DNA from: Ruminococcaceae bacterium OttesenSCG-928-A16
GTDB lineage: Bacteria; Bacillota; Clostridia; Oscillospirales; Ruminococcaceae
Reading direction: 5' to 3'
Assembly (NCBI GenBank): GCA_030267215.1
Contig: JAJDJP010000001.1
Span: 203,217-267,216, forward strand
Length of the DNA: 64,000 bases
Shown here one piece after another: positions 31,817 through 41,160 of this stretch. Numbering within the stretch: position 1 is the stretch's first letter; the number at the start of each line of letters is the position of its first letter. Both the position numbers and the translations under genes were made by a program. The notes under the pieces were generated by a model. That model saw nothing but the letters and a program-made list of their open reading frames with translations. It had not been told where the DNA came from and ran no database searches.

Positions 31817-33847
31817 ATGCTATATCGTGAATGGGAAGTGCAAAGCCCCGAAATGGCCGAAGTGCAGGCTTTAGCCAAACAAGCAGGTGTGGGCGAGCTG
31901 TTGGCAGGCGTGCTTTTGGCGCGTGGCATAAACACGCCCGAGCAAGCGCAGCAAATGCTGGGTGCACCGCAGGCACTGCCAAGCCCCTTTTTATTAAAAG
32001 ACATGGATAAAGCGGTGCAGCGCATTAAGGCAGCGGTAGATGAGGAAGAACCCATTGTTATTTTTGGAGACTACGATGTGGACGGCATTACCGCCACCGC
32101 CCTTTTGTACACCTGCCTAGAAAATATGGGCGCGCAGGTATTTTACAAGCTGCCCAGCCGTACCGATAGCGGCTATGGCCTTTCGGAAGAATTGGTAGAG
32201 CAAATTGCCGCCCATGGCATTTCGCTTATTATCACGGTAGATAACGGTACCTCTGCGGTAGAAGCCGCCGCCCTTGCAAGGCAGCTGGGCGTAGATGTTG
32301 TGATGACCGACCACCATTTGCCGCCGCCGGTGCTACCAGAAGTAGTGGCGCTGGTAAACCCGCATTTGGCCGATGATGAAAGCCCGTACAAAGGGCTTTC
32401 TGGTGCTGGGGTAGCATTTATGCTGGCCGCTGCGCTAGAGGATTGCCCCCCCGAAGAATTGATACAAGAATTTGGCGATTTGGTTGCCATTGGCACCATA
32501 GCCGATGTAATGAAGCTAACCGGTTATAACCGAACCTTGGTAAAAGCAGGGCTTGCCACCCTGCGTGAGCCCCGCCGCCCCGGCCTTGCGGCTTTAATAC
32601 AAGCCTGCGGCTGGGCCGGCAAAGATATTACGGTGGAGAATATCTCTTATGGTATAGCGCCCCGCTTAAATGCCGCCGGCCGTATGGACGATGCCACCAA
32701 TGCCCTGCACCTGCTATTGGCAGAAGACGAGGAAGAAGCCACCGCTATTGTGGATGATTTGCAGGAGCAAAATACCCTGCGCCAACAGGCCGAACAAGAA
32801 ATTTCGGCCGTGATTGCCGAGGGAATTGACAGCACCCCAGCCTTGCAACGGGCGCGTGTGCTGGTAGTTTGGGGCGAAAACTGGCACCAAGGCGTAATTG
32901 GCATTGTGGCCAGCCGCCTTACCGAGCGCTATGGCAAACCGGCTATTGTTATTTCGCTGGAAGGCGAGGAAGGGCGTGGCTCTGGCCGCAGTATTGGCGG
33001 GTTTTCGCTATACAACGCCATTGCCGGTTGTGCCGATATACTGGTGCGCTACGGCGGGCACAATTTGGCCGCCGGCCTTTCGATTGAGCGCGCTAAGCTG
33101 GAAGAATTTCGCACCCGGGTAAACGCCTTTGCGGCCCAAAACTACCCGGTGCTGCAACTGCCTGCCCTAAAAGCCGATGTTGCGGTGCAGCTGGATGCCC
33201 TTACCGTGCCCGACGTAGAGGAACTGGACAAACTGGCCCCCTGCGGTAGCGGCAACCCGGCCCCCAAGTTTTTGTTGGCGGGTGCTGTGGTAGATGCCGT
33301 TTATAGTGTAAGCGAAGGCAAGCACAGCCGCCTGCGTTTGCGGCAGGGCGGTGGCCAGCTGTATGCCGTGCTGTTTGGCACCGGCCCGGCGGCCCTGCCT
33401 TATCAAGTGGGCGATACGCTTGATTGTATTCTCAGCCTTTCGGTGTACGAGGGCAAAATGGGGGCGCAGCTTTCGGCCAGAATTATTGACCTGCGCCCGG
33501 CTGGCCTTGGCAATGCCCATGCCGGCGAAAGCGCCCTGTTTGAAAGCTTTGTGGCGGGCAGCACCTTAACGCAACAGCAAAAAGAAACCCTGACCCCCAG
33601 CCGTGAAGAAACCGCGGCTGTGTACCGCACGCTGCGGGCAGGCCAAGTAGGCACCGCAACCGATTTGCGCCCCCTGTTTGGCCGGCTGCAACCGGTATCG
33701 GCCGGGCAGGTGCTGGCCTCGGTGGCGGCGCTGGAAGAGCTGGGCCTAATTAGCAAAGATGAAGAAACTGACAGCTATGTGGCGGTGCCGGTGCAGCAAA
33801 AGCAAAGTTTAGCCAATAGCCAGCTTTTGCAGCGGCTAGGGGGTTAA
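31817..33847 (+). CDS. recJ: Single-stranded-DNA exonuclease RecJ
   Basis: This 676-residue DHH-family nuclease degrades single-stranded DNA 5' to 3' in recombination and repair. Motif I is FGDYDVDGITATAL (about 77-90), the DHH motif is in VVMTDHHLPP, and the DHHA1 domain has GRSIGGFSLYNAI and GGHNLAAG. An OB-fold region follows and a helical C-terminal extension (about 580-676) is present. ATG 31817 has GGGAGG 7 bases before it; a GTG two codons earlier is too close. The relA gene follows two bases after the stop codon. Confidence 0.94.
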   Translation: MLYREWEVQSPEMAEVQALAKQAGVGELLAGVLLARGINTPEQAQQMLGAPQALPSPFLLKDMDKAVQRIKAAVDEEEPIVIFGDYDVDGITATALLYTCLENMGAQVFYKLPSRTDSGYGLSEELVEQIAAHGISLIITVDNGTSAVEAAALARQLGVDVVMTDHHLPPPVLPEVVALVNPHLADDESPYKGLSGAGVAFMLAAALEDCPPEELIQEFGDLVAIGTIADVMKLTGYNRTLVKAGLATLREPRRPGLAALIQACGWAGKDITVENISYGIAPRLNAAGRMDDATNALHLLLAEDEEEATAIVDDLQEQNTLRQQAEQEISAVIAEGIDSTPALQRARVLVVWGENWHQGVIGIVASRLTERYGKPAIVISLEGEEGRGSGRSIGGFSLYNAIAGCADILVRYGGHNLAAGLSIERAKLEEFRTRVNAFAAQNYPVLQLPALKADVAVQLDALTVPDVEELDKLAPCGSGNPAPKFLLAGAVVDAVYSVSEGKHSRLRLRQGGGQLYAVLFGTGPAALPYQVGDTLDCILSLSVYEGKMGAQLSARIIDLRPAGLGNAHAGESALFESFVAGSTLTQQQKETLTPSREETAAVYRTLRAGQVGTATDLRPLFGRLQPVSAGQVLASVAALEELGLISKDEETDSYVAVPVQQKQSLANSQLLQRLGG

Positions 33848-33849
33848 CC

Positions 33850-36012
33850 ATGGAAAAACATAAAACACTAACCTACCCCCAGCTGCGGCAGTTGGCGGTA
33901 GAATCTGGCCGAAATTATAATTTAGAAATGCTGGACAAGGCCTATAACCTTGCCAACGATGCCCATGAAGGGCAAATGCGCCGCTCGGGAGACCCTTACA
34001 TCTCTCACCCGGTTTCGGTGGCAGCCCTGCTGTTAGATTTAGGGCTGGACACCGAGTGCCTGGCGGCGGCCCTGCTGCACGATGTGGTGGAGGATACCAC
34101 TATTGCGCTGGAAAAAATTAGTGCCGAATTTGGAGAAGACGTGGCCCTTTTGGTAGATGGTGTTACCAAGCTGGGGCGTATCACTTTTTCTAGCGTAGAG
34201 GAACAACAGGCCGAAAACTTGCGCAAAATGTTGCTTGCCATGAGCAAAGACGTGCGTGTGATGCTAATAAAATTGTGCGATAGATTGCACAATATGCGCA
34301 CGGCCGATGCTTGGGAAGAACAAAAACGACGTGACAAAGCGCTAGAAACCATGGAGGTGTATGCCCCCATTGCCCACCGGCTGGGTATTTCTAACATTAA
34401 AGAAGAGCTGGAAGATTTAAGCCTGTATTACCTGGACCCTATTGGTTACCAAGAAATTGTGGACCTGATTGGCCAAAAAACCGAGGCCTTACAGTTTATT
34501 CAAAGCATTGCCGATGTGATAAACCAGCGGCTGGAAGAAAACAGCCTAACCAAGGGCGTAATACGCAGCCGGGTAAAAAGTGTGTACAGCCTGTACCGCA
34601 AAATGTTTATTCAAAACCGAAATTTTGAAGAAATTTACGACACCTATGCCATTCGTATTATTTTAGATACTATCCCGGAGTGTTATACGGCGCTTGGGGT
34701 TATCCACGATATGTACCGCCCGCTGCCCAACCGGTTTAAAGATTATATCTCGATGCCCAAACCCAACATGTACCAAAGCCTGCACACCACGGTGATAGAC
34801 CATGGCGGCATTGCGTTTGAAGTGCAAATACGCACCCACGAGATGGAGCAGCTGGCCGAATACGGTGTTGCCGCCCACTGGAAATACAAAGCGGGTGTGC
34901 AAGGGCAAGACAAACTGGAAGAGCGCCTTGCTTGGGTGCGCCAATTGCTGGAAAGCCAGCGAGACAGCGACGATGGCGGCGATTTGTTACGTGATATCAA
35001 AAGCGAATTGCTGCCCGAAGAGGTGTTTGTTTTTACCCCTAAAGGCGACGTAATAGACCTGCCAAGCGGCGCCACCGTAATAGATTTTGCCTACGCCATA
35101 CACAGCGCGGTGGGCAACCGAATGACCGGTGCCAAGGTAAATGGCCGCATTGTGCCTATAGACCATAAGGTGGTAACTGGCGAAGTAATAGAGGTGCTTA
35201 CCGGCCCCCAAAACAAAGGCCCCAGCCGAGACTGGCTGAACATTGTTACCACCAGCGAAGCCAAAAGCAAAATACGCAACTGGTTTAAAAAAGAGCGCAA
35301 AGAAGAAAATATAGAAGAGGGCAAAGCCGCGCTGGATAAAGAACTGCGGCGCAACCAAATTTCGATACCGCAGGAAGAGTATGAAGAATTTATGGAAACG
35401 GTGGCCCGCCGCCAGCGGTTAAATACAGCCGAAGAAATGTACGCCGCGCTGGGGTATGGTGGCATACACCTTGCCCGCTTAATGCCCAAAATAAAAGATG
35501 AATACTTGAAACTGGTGAAAACCAGCGACCCGGTAGAAACCTTTAGCATCCCCGAGCCAAAGCAGCAAAAGGCCAGCGAGGGTGTAATTGTAGAAGGGAT
35601 GGACAACGTACTTATTAAGTTTGCCAAATGCTGCAACCCCCTGCCAGGAGACCCCATTGTTGGCTTTATTACCCGTGGGTTTGGTTTGTCTATCCATAAA
35701 ACCGATTGCCGCAATGCGCACGAGGCCGATACTTCTCCACGTTGGGTGCGGGCACACTGGGCTGAAGAGGTGAAAGAGAGCTTTAGCTCTACCCTAGAAA
35801 TTACCGCACTGGACCGTGACCGACTGTTTGCCGATGTATCGGGCTTGCTTGCCGATATGCGTGTGCCGCTGTACTCTATTAATGCCCGCGGCACCGCCGA
35901 CGGCCGTGCCGCCATGACAATACGAATTGGCATACAAAATACCGAGCATTTGAACAACGTGATTGCGAGGTTGCGCAAAATAAAAAACATCATCGATATC
36001 CAAAGGAGTTAA
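33850..36012 (+). CDS. relA: Bifunctional (p)ppGpp synthetase/hydrolase Rel
   Basis: This 720-residue Rel protein controls the stringent response. The HD hydrolase domain has HPVSVAALLLDLGLD and LLHDVVEDT (about 55-85) with the HD pair. The synthetase has RLKDYISMPKPNMYQSLHTT-like sequence (about 300) and YGVAAHWKYK. A TGS domain (about 395-455), a conserved-Cys segment (FAKCCNPLPGD, about 595) and a C-terminal ACT domain complete it. Hydrolase residues look intact, so it should both make and break ppGpp. Gene order recJ-rel-dtd is common in Firmicutes, usually with apt in between; apt is absent here. Confidence 0.95.
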   Translation: MEKHKTLTYPQLRQLAVESGRNYNLEMLDKAYNLANDAHEGQMRRSGDPYISHPVSVAALLLDLGLDTECLAAALLHDVVEDTTIALEKISAEFGEDVALLVDGVTKLGRITFSSVEEQQAENLRKMLLAMSKDVRVMLIKLCDRLHNMRTADAWEEQKRRDKALETMEVYAPIAHRLGISNIKEELEDLSLYYLDPIGYQEIVDLIGQKTEALQFIQSIADVINQRLEENSLTKGVIRSRVKSVYSLYRKMFIQNRNFEEIYDTYAIRIILDTIPECYTALGVIHDMYRPLPNRFKDYISMPKPNMYQSLHTTVIDHGGIAFEVQIRTHEMEQLAEYGVAAHWKYKAGVQGQDKLEERLAWVRQLLESQRDSDDGGDLLRDIKSELLPEEVFVFTPKGDVIDLPSGATVIDFAYAIHSAVGNRMTGAKVNGRIVPIDHKVVTGEVIEVLTGPQNKGPSRDWLNIVTTSEAKSKIRNWFKKERKEENIEEGKAALDKELRRNQISIPQEEYEEFMETVARRQRLNTAEEMYAALGYGGIHLARLMPKIKDEYLKLVKTSDPVETFSIPEPKQQKASEGVIVEGMDNVLIKFAKCCNPLPGDPIVGFITRGFGLSIHKTDCRNAHEADTSPRWVRAHWAEEVKESFSSTLEITALDRDRLFADVSGLLADMRVPLYSINARGTADGRAAMTIRIGIQNTEHLNNVIARLRKIKNIIDIQRS

Positions 36013-36016
36013 AGCT

Positions 36017-36478
36017 ATGCGTGCTGTAGTGCAACGGGTAAGCTCGGCCAGTGTGGTAGTAAATGGCGGGGCGCCGCGCACCATTGGCCCCGGTATTGTG
36101 GTGCTGCTGGGCGTGTGCACTACCGATACCACCAGCCTGTGTGCAAAACTGGCCGAAAAATGTGCCGGCCTGCGTATTTTTGATGACGCAGATGGAAAAC
36201 TAAACCTTTCGGCGGTAGACCTTGGGTATTCGGCGTTGGTGGTTAGCAATTTTACCCTGTATGGAGACACCAAAAAAGGCAAGCGCCCCTCGTTTACGGC
36301 GGCGGCCAAACCGCCTTTAAGCGTAAATTGTTATAACGAGTTTGTGGCCCAAATGCAAAAACAGGGCCTTAACCAGGTGCAAACCGGTGCCTTTGGTGCC
36401 GATATGCAAATTACCCTGGTAAACGATGGCCCGGTTACGCTAATGCTGGATACGGAGGAATGGGGTGCTGCGCACTGA
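36017..36478 (+). CDS. dtd: D-aminoacyl-tRNA deacylase
   Basis: This 153-residue protein removes D-amino acids from tRNA. The active-site segment usually reading SQFTLYG is SNFTLYGD here (about 75-82), and the cross-subunit GPVT motif is present in NDGPVTLML near the C-terminus. GKRPSFTAAAKP follows as in the family. The last four codons and the stop lie inside the first copy of an intergenic repeat (36462-36501), so the C-terminal tail has probably been rewritten by the repeat. The core is complete, and I expect function. Confidence 0.9.
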   Translation: MRAVVQRVSSASVVVNGGAPRTIGPGIVVLLGVCTTDTTSLCAKLAEKCAGLRIFDDADGKLNLSAVDLGYSALVVSNFTLYGDTKKGKRPSFTAAAKPPLSVNCYNEFVAQMQKQGLNQVQTGAFGADMQITLVNDGPVTLMLDTEEWGAAH

Positions 36479-36592
36479 CAGTTGGCTTGCGAAGCAAACA
36501 ACTGGCAACCCGCCGCCACAGAACGCAGTGATGTGCTACGCGCGGTGGGGTGGGGGTGCTGCGCACTGACAGTTGGCTTGCGAAGCAAACAA
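36462..36592. repeat. Two 40-base direct repeats with a spacer repeat unit
   Basis: The same 40 bases occur at 36462-36501 and 36553-36592 (period 91). Between them, 36504-36551 carries a second unit beginning GGCAACCCGCCGCCACAGAA that recurs at 36719-36765. GGCTTGCGAAGC inside the 40-base unit is itself a small hairpin. The first copy overlaps the end of dtd. Confidence 0.85.
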
Positions 36593-36718
36593 TCAATACT
36601 ACTATTTGCTATAAAGATAGATGCCTTTCTAGCAAATGCTGCGGCAAGATACGCCGCAGCGCGTCTTGTGCAAAAATTCTGTCAAAAACACAGGAACATT
36701 TTTGATGAATTTTAGGAT

Positions 36719-36765
36719 GGCAACCCGCCGCCACAGAACGCAGCGATGTGCTACACGCGGTGGGG
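36719..36765. repeat. Second copy of the GGCAACCCGCCGCCACAG unit
   Basis: It agrees with 36504-36551 except for two or three bases. The remainder of the 395-base gap between dtd and the MBL gene (36593-36718, 36766-36860) is A+T-rich without a recognisable gene. Confidence 0.8.
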
Positions 36766-36873
36766 GATAGCCCTCCATACGAATATCGGCAATTAAGTTT
36801 TTAAGGTGCAAAATGCAATTTCCACCATTTATTTACATAAGCAGCTAACTACTATTAAAAGGAGTGCATACCC

Positions 36874-37449
36874 ATGAGAATGATCCACATTGTAGACGGC
36901 CCGCCACTATACACCAATTGCTTTTTGCTACTTGGCAACAATGGCCACGCTGCTGTAATAGACCCCGCCGCAAGCGCCCCCAGCTTTGAAGAGGCCCTTG
37001 CAGAAAATGGTGCAACCCTTACCCATATTTTGCTTACCCATGGCCACCCAGACCATATTACGTCGGTAGAGCCGCTGCGCCAAAAATATGGTGCCAAGCT
37101 ATGCATGAACGAGGCCGATGCCCGGCAGTTTGGCCTAAACCCAGACGTTTTATTTACCGATGGCGGCAAAATACAAGTAGATGATATGGAGTTTACCACC
37201 CTGTTTACCCCAGGGCACACACCCGGCAGTACCTGCATTGCCTGTGGCGATTGGCTGTTTACCGGCGACACCCTGTTTGCCGGCGACATTGGCCGTACCG
37301 ACCTGCCCGGCGGAGATACCGCCCAAATGATGCAGAGCCTAAAAAAACTGTGCGATCTTGTGCAGGATAACCCCATGGTTTTGCCCGGGCACGAGGAATT
37401 TTCTACCATGAACAACGAAAAAATGAGCAACCCCTACCTGCGGTTTTAG
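36874..37449 (+). CDS. MBL-fold metallo-hydrolase, glyoxalase II-like
   Basis: This 191-residue metallo-beta-lactamase-fold protein has the metal motif THGHPDHI (about 52-59), a third-ligand His in FTPGHTPGS, the bridging Asp in FTGDTLFAGDIGRTD, and the last His in LPGHEEF. Small members of this kind often sit next to hemZ and dtd in Firmicutes. The reaction is thioester or similar ester hydrolysis; the exact substrate is unknown. ATG follows AAAGGAG. Confidence 0.88.
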   Translation: MRMIHIVDGPPLYTNCFLLLGNNGHAAVIDPAASAPSFEEALAENGATLTHILLTHGHPDHITSVEPLRQKYGAKLCMNEADARQFGLNPDVLFTDGGKIQVDDMEFTTLFTPGHTPGSTCIACGDWLFTGDTLFAGDIGRTDLPGGDTAQMMQSLKKLCDLVQDNPMVLPGHEEFSTMNNEKMSNPYLRF

Positions 37450-37579
37450 GGAAACAGTACGCAAAAAGAAGAACGATAGAATGATTATTTGGCAGTGATA
37501 GAAAAAAGTTTGCATAATAAGCATTGCCAATGGTATAACCAAATTAATTTAGCAACATGTTAAGTGGGAGGTAGGCCAC

Positions 37580-38194
37580 ATGAACATATTCAATCGTAAA
37601 GCAAAACGTGTTGCCGCATCTAAAAATATCCCTAAAGAAGATTATTTCATCAGCGCTTCGTTTGAATCGCATCGAAAACGTGTTGCAAGTAAATTGGCTG
37701 GTTTGCCAAAACAAACGCCGCCCGGATGGAGCGAGCGCACAGGCCTTGCCATAAGCGGTTTAACCTATGTTGCATTTGATGATGAATCTCGATATTTATT
37801 GATTGTATCTTCATCTGGCCGCGGCGTATTTGATTTGCAATTGGGGCAGATGGTTGCAAGAGATAAATCTACCAATGAAGACTGGCTAGATGAACAAAGG
37901 CTGTTATGCAATGGCATTGGCCCTATTCAAAACAAAAAATTAAGAATAACGGGCATTGGTGGCGGTGGGCTGCCCATTGGCACCAATAGGGGAGAAAGCC
38001 TTTTTGTTGCGGCGCCACACTTCCCGGCGTATGATGTGATCTACCAACCTAATCATCAAATGTGCTTGCACGAAAACAAAGATAAAGATTGTGTTGTTTT
38101 GTATAGTGGATATGTTAAATTTTGTGGGTTTTCGTGGGACGGAAACACAATGGTTGTAGTGGATGAAGATGTAAATGTTTGGACTAGAAAATAA
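37580..38194 (+). CDS. Hypothetical protein
   Basis: This 204-residue protein is not recognised. It has a basic N-terminus (MNIFNRKAKRVAASK), no signal peptide and no membrane segment. The middle has short beta-like strands (YVAFDDESRYLLIVSSS, FCGFSWDGNTMVVVDED) that look like one or two beta-propeller or WD-like blades. Base composition is more A+T-rich than its neighbours, which may indicate acquisition by transfer. GGGAGG precedes ATG. It stands alone between the MBL gene and hemZ. Confidence 0.6.
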   Translation: MNIFNRKAKRVAASKNIPKEDYFISASFESHRKRVASKLAGLPKQTPPGWSERTGLAISGLTYVAFDDESRYLLIVSSSGRGVFDLQLGQMVARDKSTNEDWLDEQRLLCNGIGPIQNKKLRITGIGGGGLPIGTNRGESLFVAAPHFPAYDVIYQPNHQMCLHENKDKDCVVLYSGYVKFCGFSWDGNTMVVVDEDVNVWTRK

Positions 38195-38246
38195 AATGTG
38201 CAATTTAAATTTGCATCGATATCTAGGATTATCTAAAGAGGATTGA

Positions 38247-39698
38247 ATGGAAATACTGATAAAGGGCCTGCCCTCTGGCTACGAAATTGAACATTTGGCC
38301 CGCATTTTTTACCCCGGGATACCACTGCGCAAAACGGCGGCCAGCCGTGGGGCATTGGTGTATGCAAGGGCGGGTAAAACCCGCATGGCCGTGGGGTTGC
38401 GTGCCGGCAAGGCCTGCCATGTTTGCACCGCAAGCCCACAGGCGGGGGTGCCGGCCAAACAGCAATTATCGGGCATGCTATACACCTTGCTACAAGCCCA
38501 AACCGGGCAAAAACCACCCTGGGGCATGCTAACCGGGGTGCGGCCGGTAAACTTTTTGCGGCATGCACTGCAACATGGCAACGCCGCCGCCCAAACCGAA
38601 CTGCTGGAAACCTACCACGTAAGCCAAGAAAAATACAATTTAGCACACGAGATTGTTTGCCGCCAGCAGCCGTTTTTGCAGGCAAGCGCCCCCCGCAGCT
38701 ATAGCTTGTATGTGTCTATTCCATTTTGCCCCAGCCGTTGCTCGTACTGCAGCTTTGTTTCGCGCACGTTGCAAAGAGATACCGCCATTGTGCAGCCCTA
38801 TTTAGAAGCATTGGAGCGTGAGATGGCACAGACAGCGCAGGTGGCCAAAACTTGCGGCCTTACGCTAGAAACCATTTATATTGGCGGTGGTACCCCCACG
38901 GCACTAACCCCGCCCCAGCTGCGCTTTTTGCTGCAAAGTGTGCAAAAACATTTTAATACCACTATAATAAAAGAATACACCGTGGAAGCTGGCCGGCCCG
39001 ATTGCACCGATTACGAAAAGCTGGCCTTGCTTAAACAATTTGGGGTTAGCCGTATTTCTATTAACCCCCAAAGCATGCACAACGAAGTGCTAGCGGCCAT
39101 AGGCCGCGGGCACACGGCGGCCGATATTGTGCGCTGTTTTGAAGATGCCCGCCGGGCAGGCCACCAAAATATTAATATGGATTTAATTGCCGGGTTGCCC
39201 AAAGATACCGAGCAGCGTTTTGCCAAAACTCTGCAAACCCTGCTGGCCCTTGCGCCCGAGAATATCACCATTCACACGCTAACGTTAAAGCGGGCCTCTA
39301 ATATGGTAATCGAGCAGTCGGCAAGCGGCTCTTCGCCCGCCAACATGATAGCGGCGGCCTACCCGCAGCTATACCAGCATGGCTATGTGCCGTATTACCT
39401 GTACCGCCAAAAAAATACCGTAGAAAATTTTGAAAACACAGGCTGGGCAAAACCTGGCACCGAAGGGCTTTACAATATTTTTATTATGGAAGAAGCCCAA
39501 ACGATTTTGGCCCTTGGGGCTGGCGCCTCTACCAAATTGGTGGCACCCGGTGGCCGCATACAGCGTGTGTATAACTATAAATACCCAGCCGAATATTTGG
39601 AAGGGTTTAATGAAATACTGGCCCGCAAAAAAGGAGTGGAAGCATTTTATGCCGGCAATTTGGATACCCAAACGCCTGGTGGACATTGGGCTGATTAA
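38247..39698 (+). CDS. hemZ: Oxygen-independent coproporphyrinogen dehydrogenase-like HemZ
   Basis: This 483-residue radical-SAM protein has the cluster motif CPSRCSYCSF (about 160-169), the SAM-binding YIGGGTPTAL, and the HemN-like RISINPQSMH region. The 150-residue N-terminal extension is typical of HemZ, the third HemN-like protein of Bacillus and Clostridia. It is proposed to act in anaerobic haem or tetrapyrrole synthesis. The last 50 bases overlap the next gene in another frame, suggesting coupling. Confidence 0.92.
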   Translation: MEILIKGLPSGYEIEHLARIFYPGIPLRKTAASRGALVYARAGKTRMAVGLRAGKACHVCTASPQAGVPAKQQLSGMLYTLLQAQTGQKPPWGMLTGVRPVNFLRHALQHGNAAAQTELLETYHVSQEKYNLAHEIVCRQQPFLQASAPRSYSLYVSIPFCPSRCSYCSFVSRTLQRDTAIVQPYLEALEREMAQTAQVAKTCGLTLETIYIGGGTPTALTPPQLRFLLQSVQKHFNTTIIKEYTVEAGRPDCTDYEKLALLKQFGVSRISINPQSMHNEVLAAIGRGHTAADIVRCFEDARRAGHQNINMDLIAGLPKDTEQRFAKTLQTLLALAPENITIHTLTLKRASNMVIEQSASGSSPANMIAAAYPQLYQHGYVPYYLYRQKNTVENFENTGWAKPGTEGLYNIFIMEEAQTILALGAGASTKLVAPGGRIQRVYNYKYPAEYLEGFNEILARKKGVEAFYAGNLDTQTPGGHWAD

Positions 39699-40572
39699 CA
39701 CCGCCGCCCAACACCCCGCCAGCTTTATAAACCATTGCGAAATAGAATACGAAAGCAGGGTACTGGCCGCTGCTGCCGAAGCCCGCGAAAGTGGATGCAA
39801 GGTAATTATGCTTACGGGGCCTTCGGCCTCGGGCAAAACCACCACGGCACACAAACTTTCGGCGGCATTAAGTGCTGCGGGGGCGCACTCGGTAGTGGTT
39901 AGCTTAGATAATTTTTACCTGAACATTGACGACTACCCCCGCCTGCCCGATGGCACAAAGGACTACGAGAATATTACAGCGCTGGATATCGAGGAAATTC
40001 ATCACTGCCTGCTGGAACTAATTGAGAACGGCGAGGCGGAATTTCCGGAGTTTGACTTTACCACCGAAATGCGAAAACCCGAGCGGTTGCCTGTTTCGCT
40101 GCAGGGGGGCGTGGTTATTGTAGAGGGCATTCATGCGCTAAACCCTATTCTTACCAATGTTTTGCCACAGGGTAGCGTGTATAAAATATATGCAGGCCTG
40201 CGCGAAGAGTATGCCTATGGCGGGCAGCGCTGCCTGCCCACAAGGGACATTCGGCTGGCACGCCGTATGGTGCGGGACGATAAGTTTCGTGGCTCGGCGC
40301 TGGACAGGACCATTGCCATGTGGCCCAACGTGTGCATAGGCGAGGATACTTACATAAAAGCCTACAAACCCTATGCAGATTTGTTGCTGGATACCTCATT
40401 CAGCTACGAAATATGCGTGCTGGCCCCCCTTGTAACAGCCTTAAAAGGCAAACTGGCCGGCCTGCCAGAAGGCACGGTGCTGGACGATTTGGCCGAGCGC
40501 TTTGCCCACTGCACTCCGCTGCAAGAATCCATGATTCCACCGCAATCGATGTTGCGGGAATTTATAGGGTGA
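39649..40572 (+). CDS. Nucleoside (uridine-type) kinase
   Basis: This 307-residue P-loop kinase belongs to the phosphoribulokinase/uridine kinase superfamily. Walker A is GPSASGKTTTAHKL (about 61-74), then SLDNFYLN with the substrate Asp, and VVIVEGIHALNP as a further typical strand. Longer clostridial relatives carry an N-terminal TGS/ThrRS-like domain, which is absent here; only a 55-residue stretch precedes the kinase. The start is within hemZ, with AAGGAG about 12 bases before ATG 39649, so the start is moderately sure. Confidence 0.82.
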   Translation: MPAIWIPKRLVDIGLINTAAQHPASFINHCEIEYESRVLAAAAEARESGCKVIMLTGPSASGKTTTAHKLSAALSAAGAHSVVVSLDNFYLNIDDYPRLPDGTKDYENITALDIEEIHHCLLELIENGEAEFPEFDFTTEMRKPERLPVSLQGGVVIVEGIHALNPILTNVLPQGSVYKIYAGLREEYAYGGQRCLPTRDIRLARRMVRDDKFRGSALDRTIAMWPNVCIGEDTYIKAYKPYADLLLDTSFSYEICVLAPLVTALKGKLAGLPEGTVLDDLAERFAHCTPLQESMIPPQSMLREFIG

Positions 40573-40616
40573 ACATGTTGTGTTTGCAAACTAAATTAAG
40601 AAAAGAGGAAATGCAG

Positions 40617-40976
40617 ATGGGAGATACAATGAACCGGATTTTTGAAGTTGCGGAACAGGTGGTGGATACTGCGGCTACCACAACCCTTGCGGTTGTGGCA
40701 AAGGGCAAAAGTAAAATAGACAAATACAGCCTGCAAAACCGTTTGGCAAAAGCCCAGCGCCAGCTGGGTAAGCTGGTGTATACTCAGCAAAAAACCGGCG
40801 ACGAAAACCCCAGCCTAATTGCCCTGTATGTGCAAGAAATTGACGAAATACAGGAGCAGCTGGAGTATTTTGCAAAACCCAAAGAAACCGTAGCAGTGCA
40901 CACCTGCCCCGATTGCGGCGCGGGGGTTAAAAAGGATGCCATGTTTTGTGGCGGTTGCGGGCAAAAACTATCCTAG
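40617..40976 (+). CDS. Small zinc-ribbon protein
   Basis: This 119-residue protein has a helical N-terminus (about 10-90) of the DUF-like type seen in clostridial zinc-ribbon proteins, and a C-terminal double CxxC ribbon (Cys97, Cys100, Cys111, Cys114). There is no membrane span. I choose ATG 40617 with AGAGG 8 bases upstream; ATG 40611 is also possible. Function unknown. Confidence 0.7.
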   Translation: MGDTMNRIFEVAEQVVDTAATTTLAVVAKGKSKIDKYSLQNRLAKAQRQLGKLVYTQQKTGDENPSLIALYVQEIDEIQEQLEYFAKPKETVAVHTCPDCGAGVKKDAMFCGGCGQKLS

Positions 40977-41160
40977 AGCCAAGACTACGGTTATTTTAGG
41001 CCGCCCGAATGCTGTTTTTTTTGATAAAAAGCCCAAAAAGAGGTAAAAAACCATAAAAACCTCTTGAAAAAACCAACGGGATAGTATAGAATAAGGCAGT
41101 GGTTGTACATATGCAGCGTAAAGGCAGGCTTTTAGGCAGCTTTTTTTGTAAGGAGGCAGC

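Noticed and set aside
36462..36765. CRISPR array
   Set aside because: There are only two copies of each unit, the spacing is irregular, and the units overlap a gene end; no cas genes are present.
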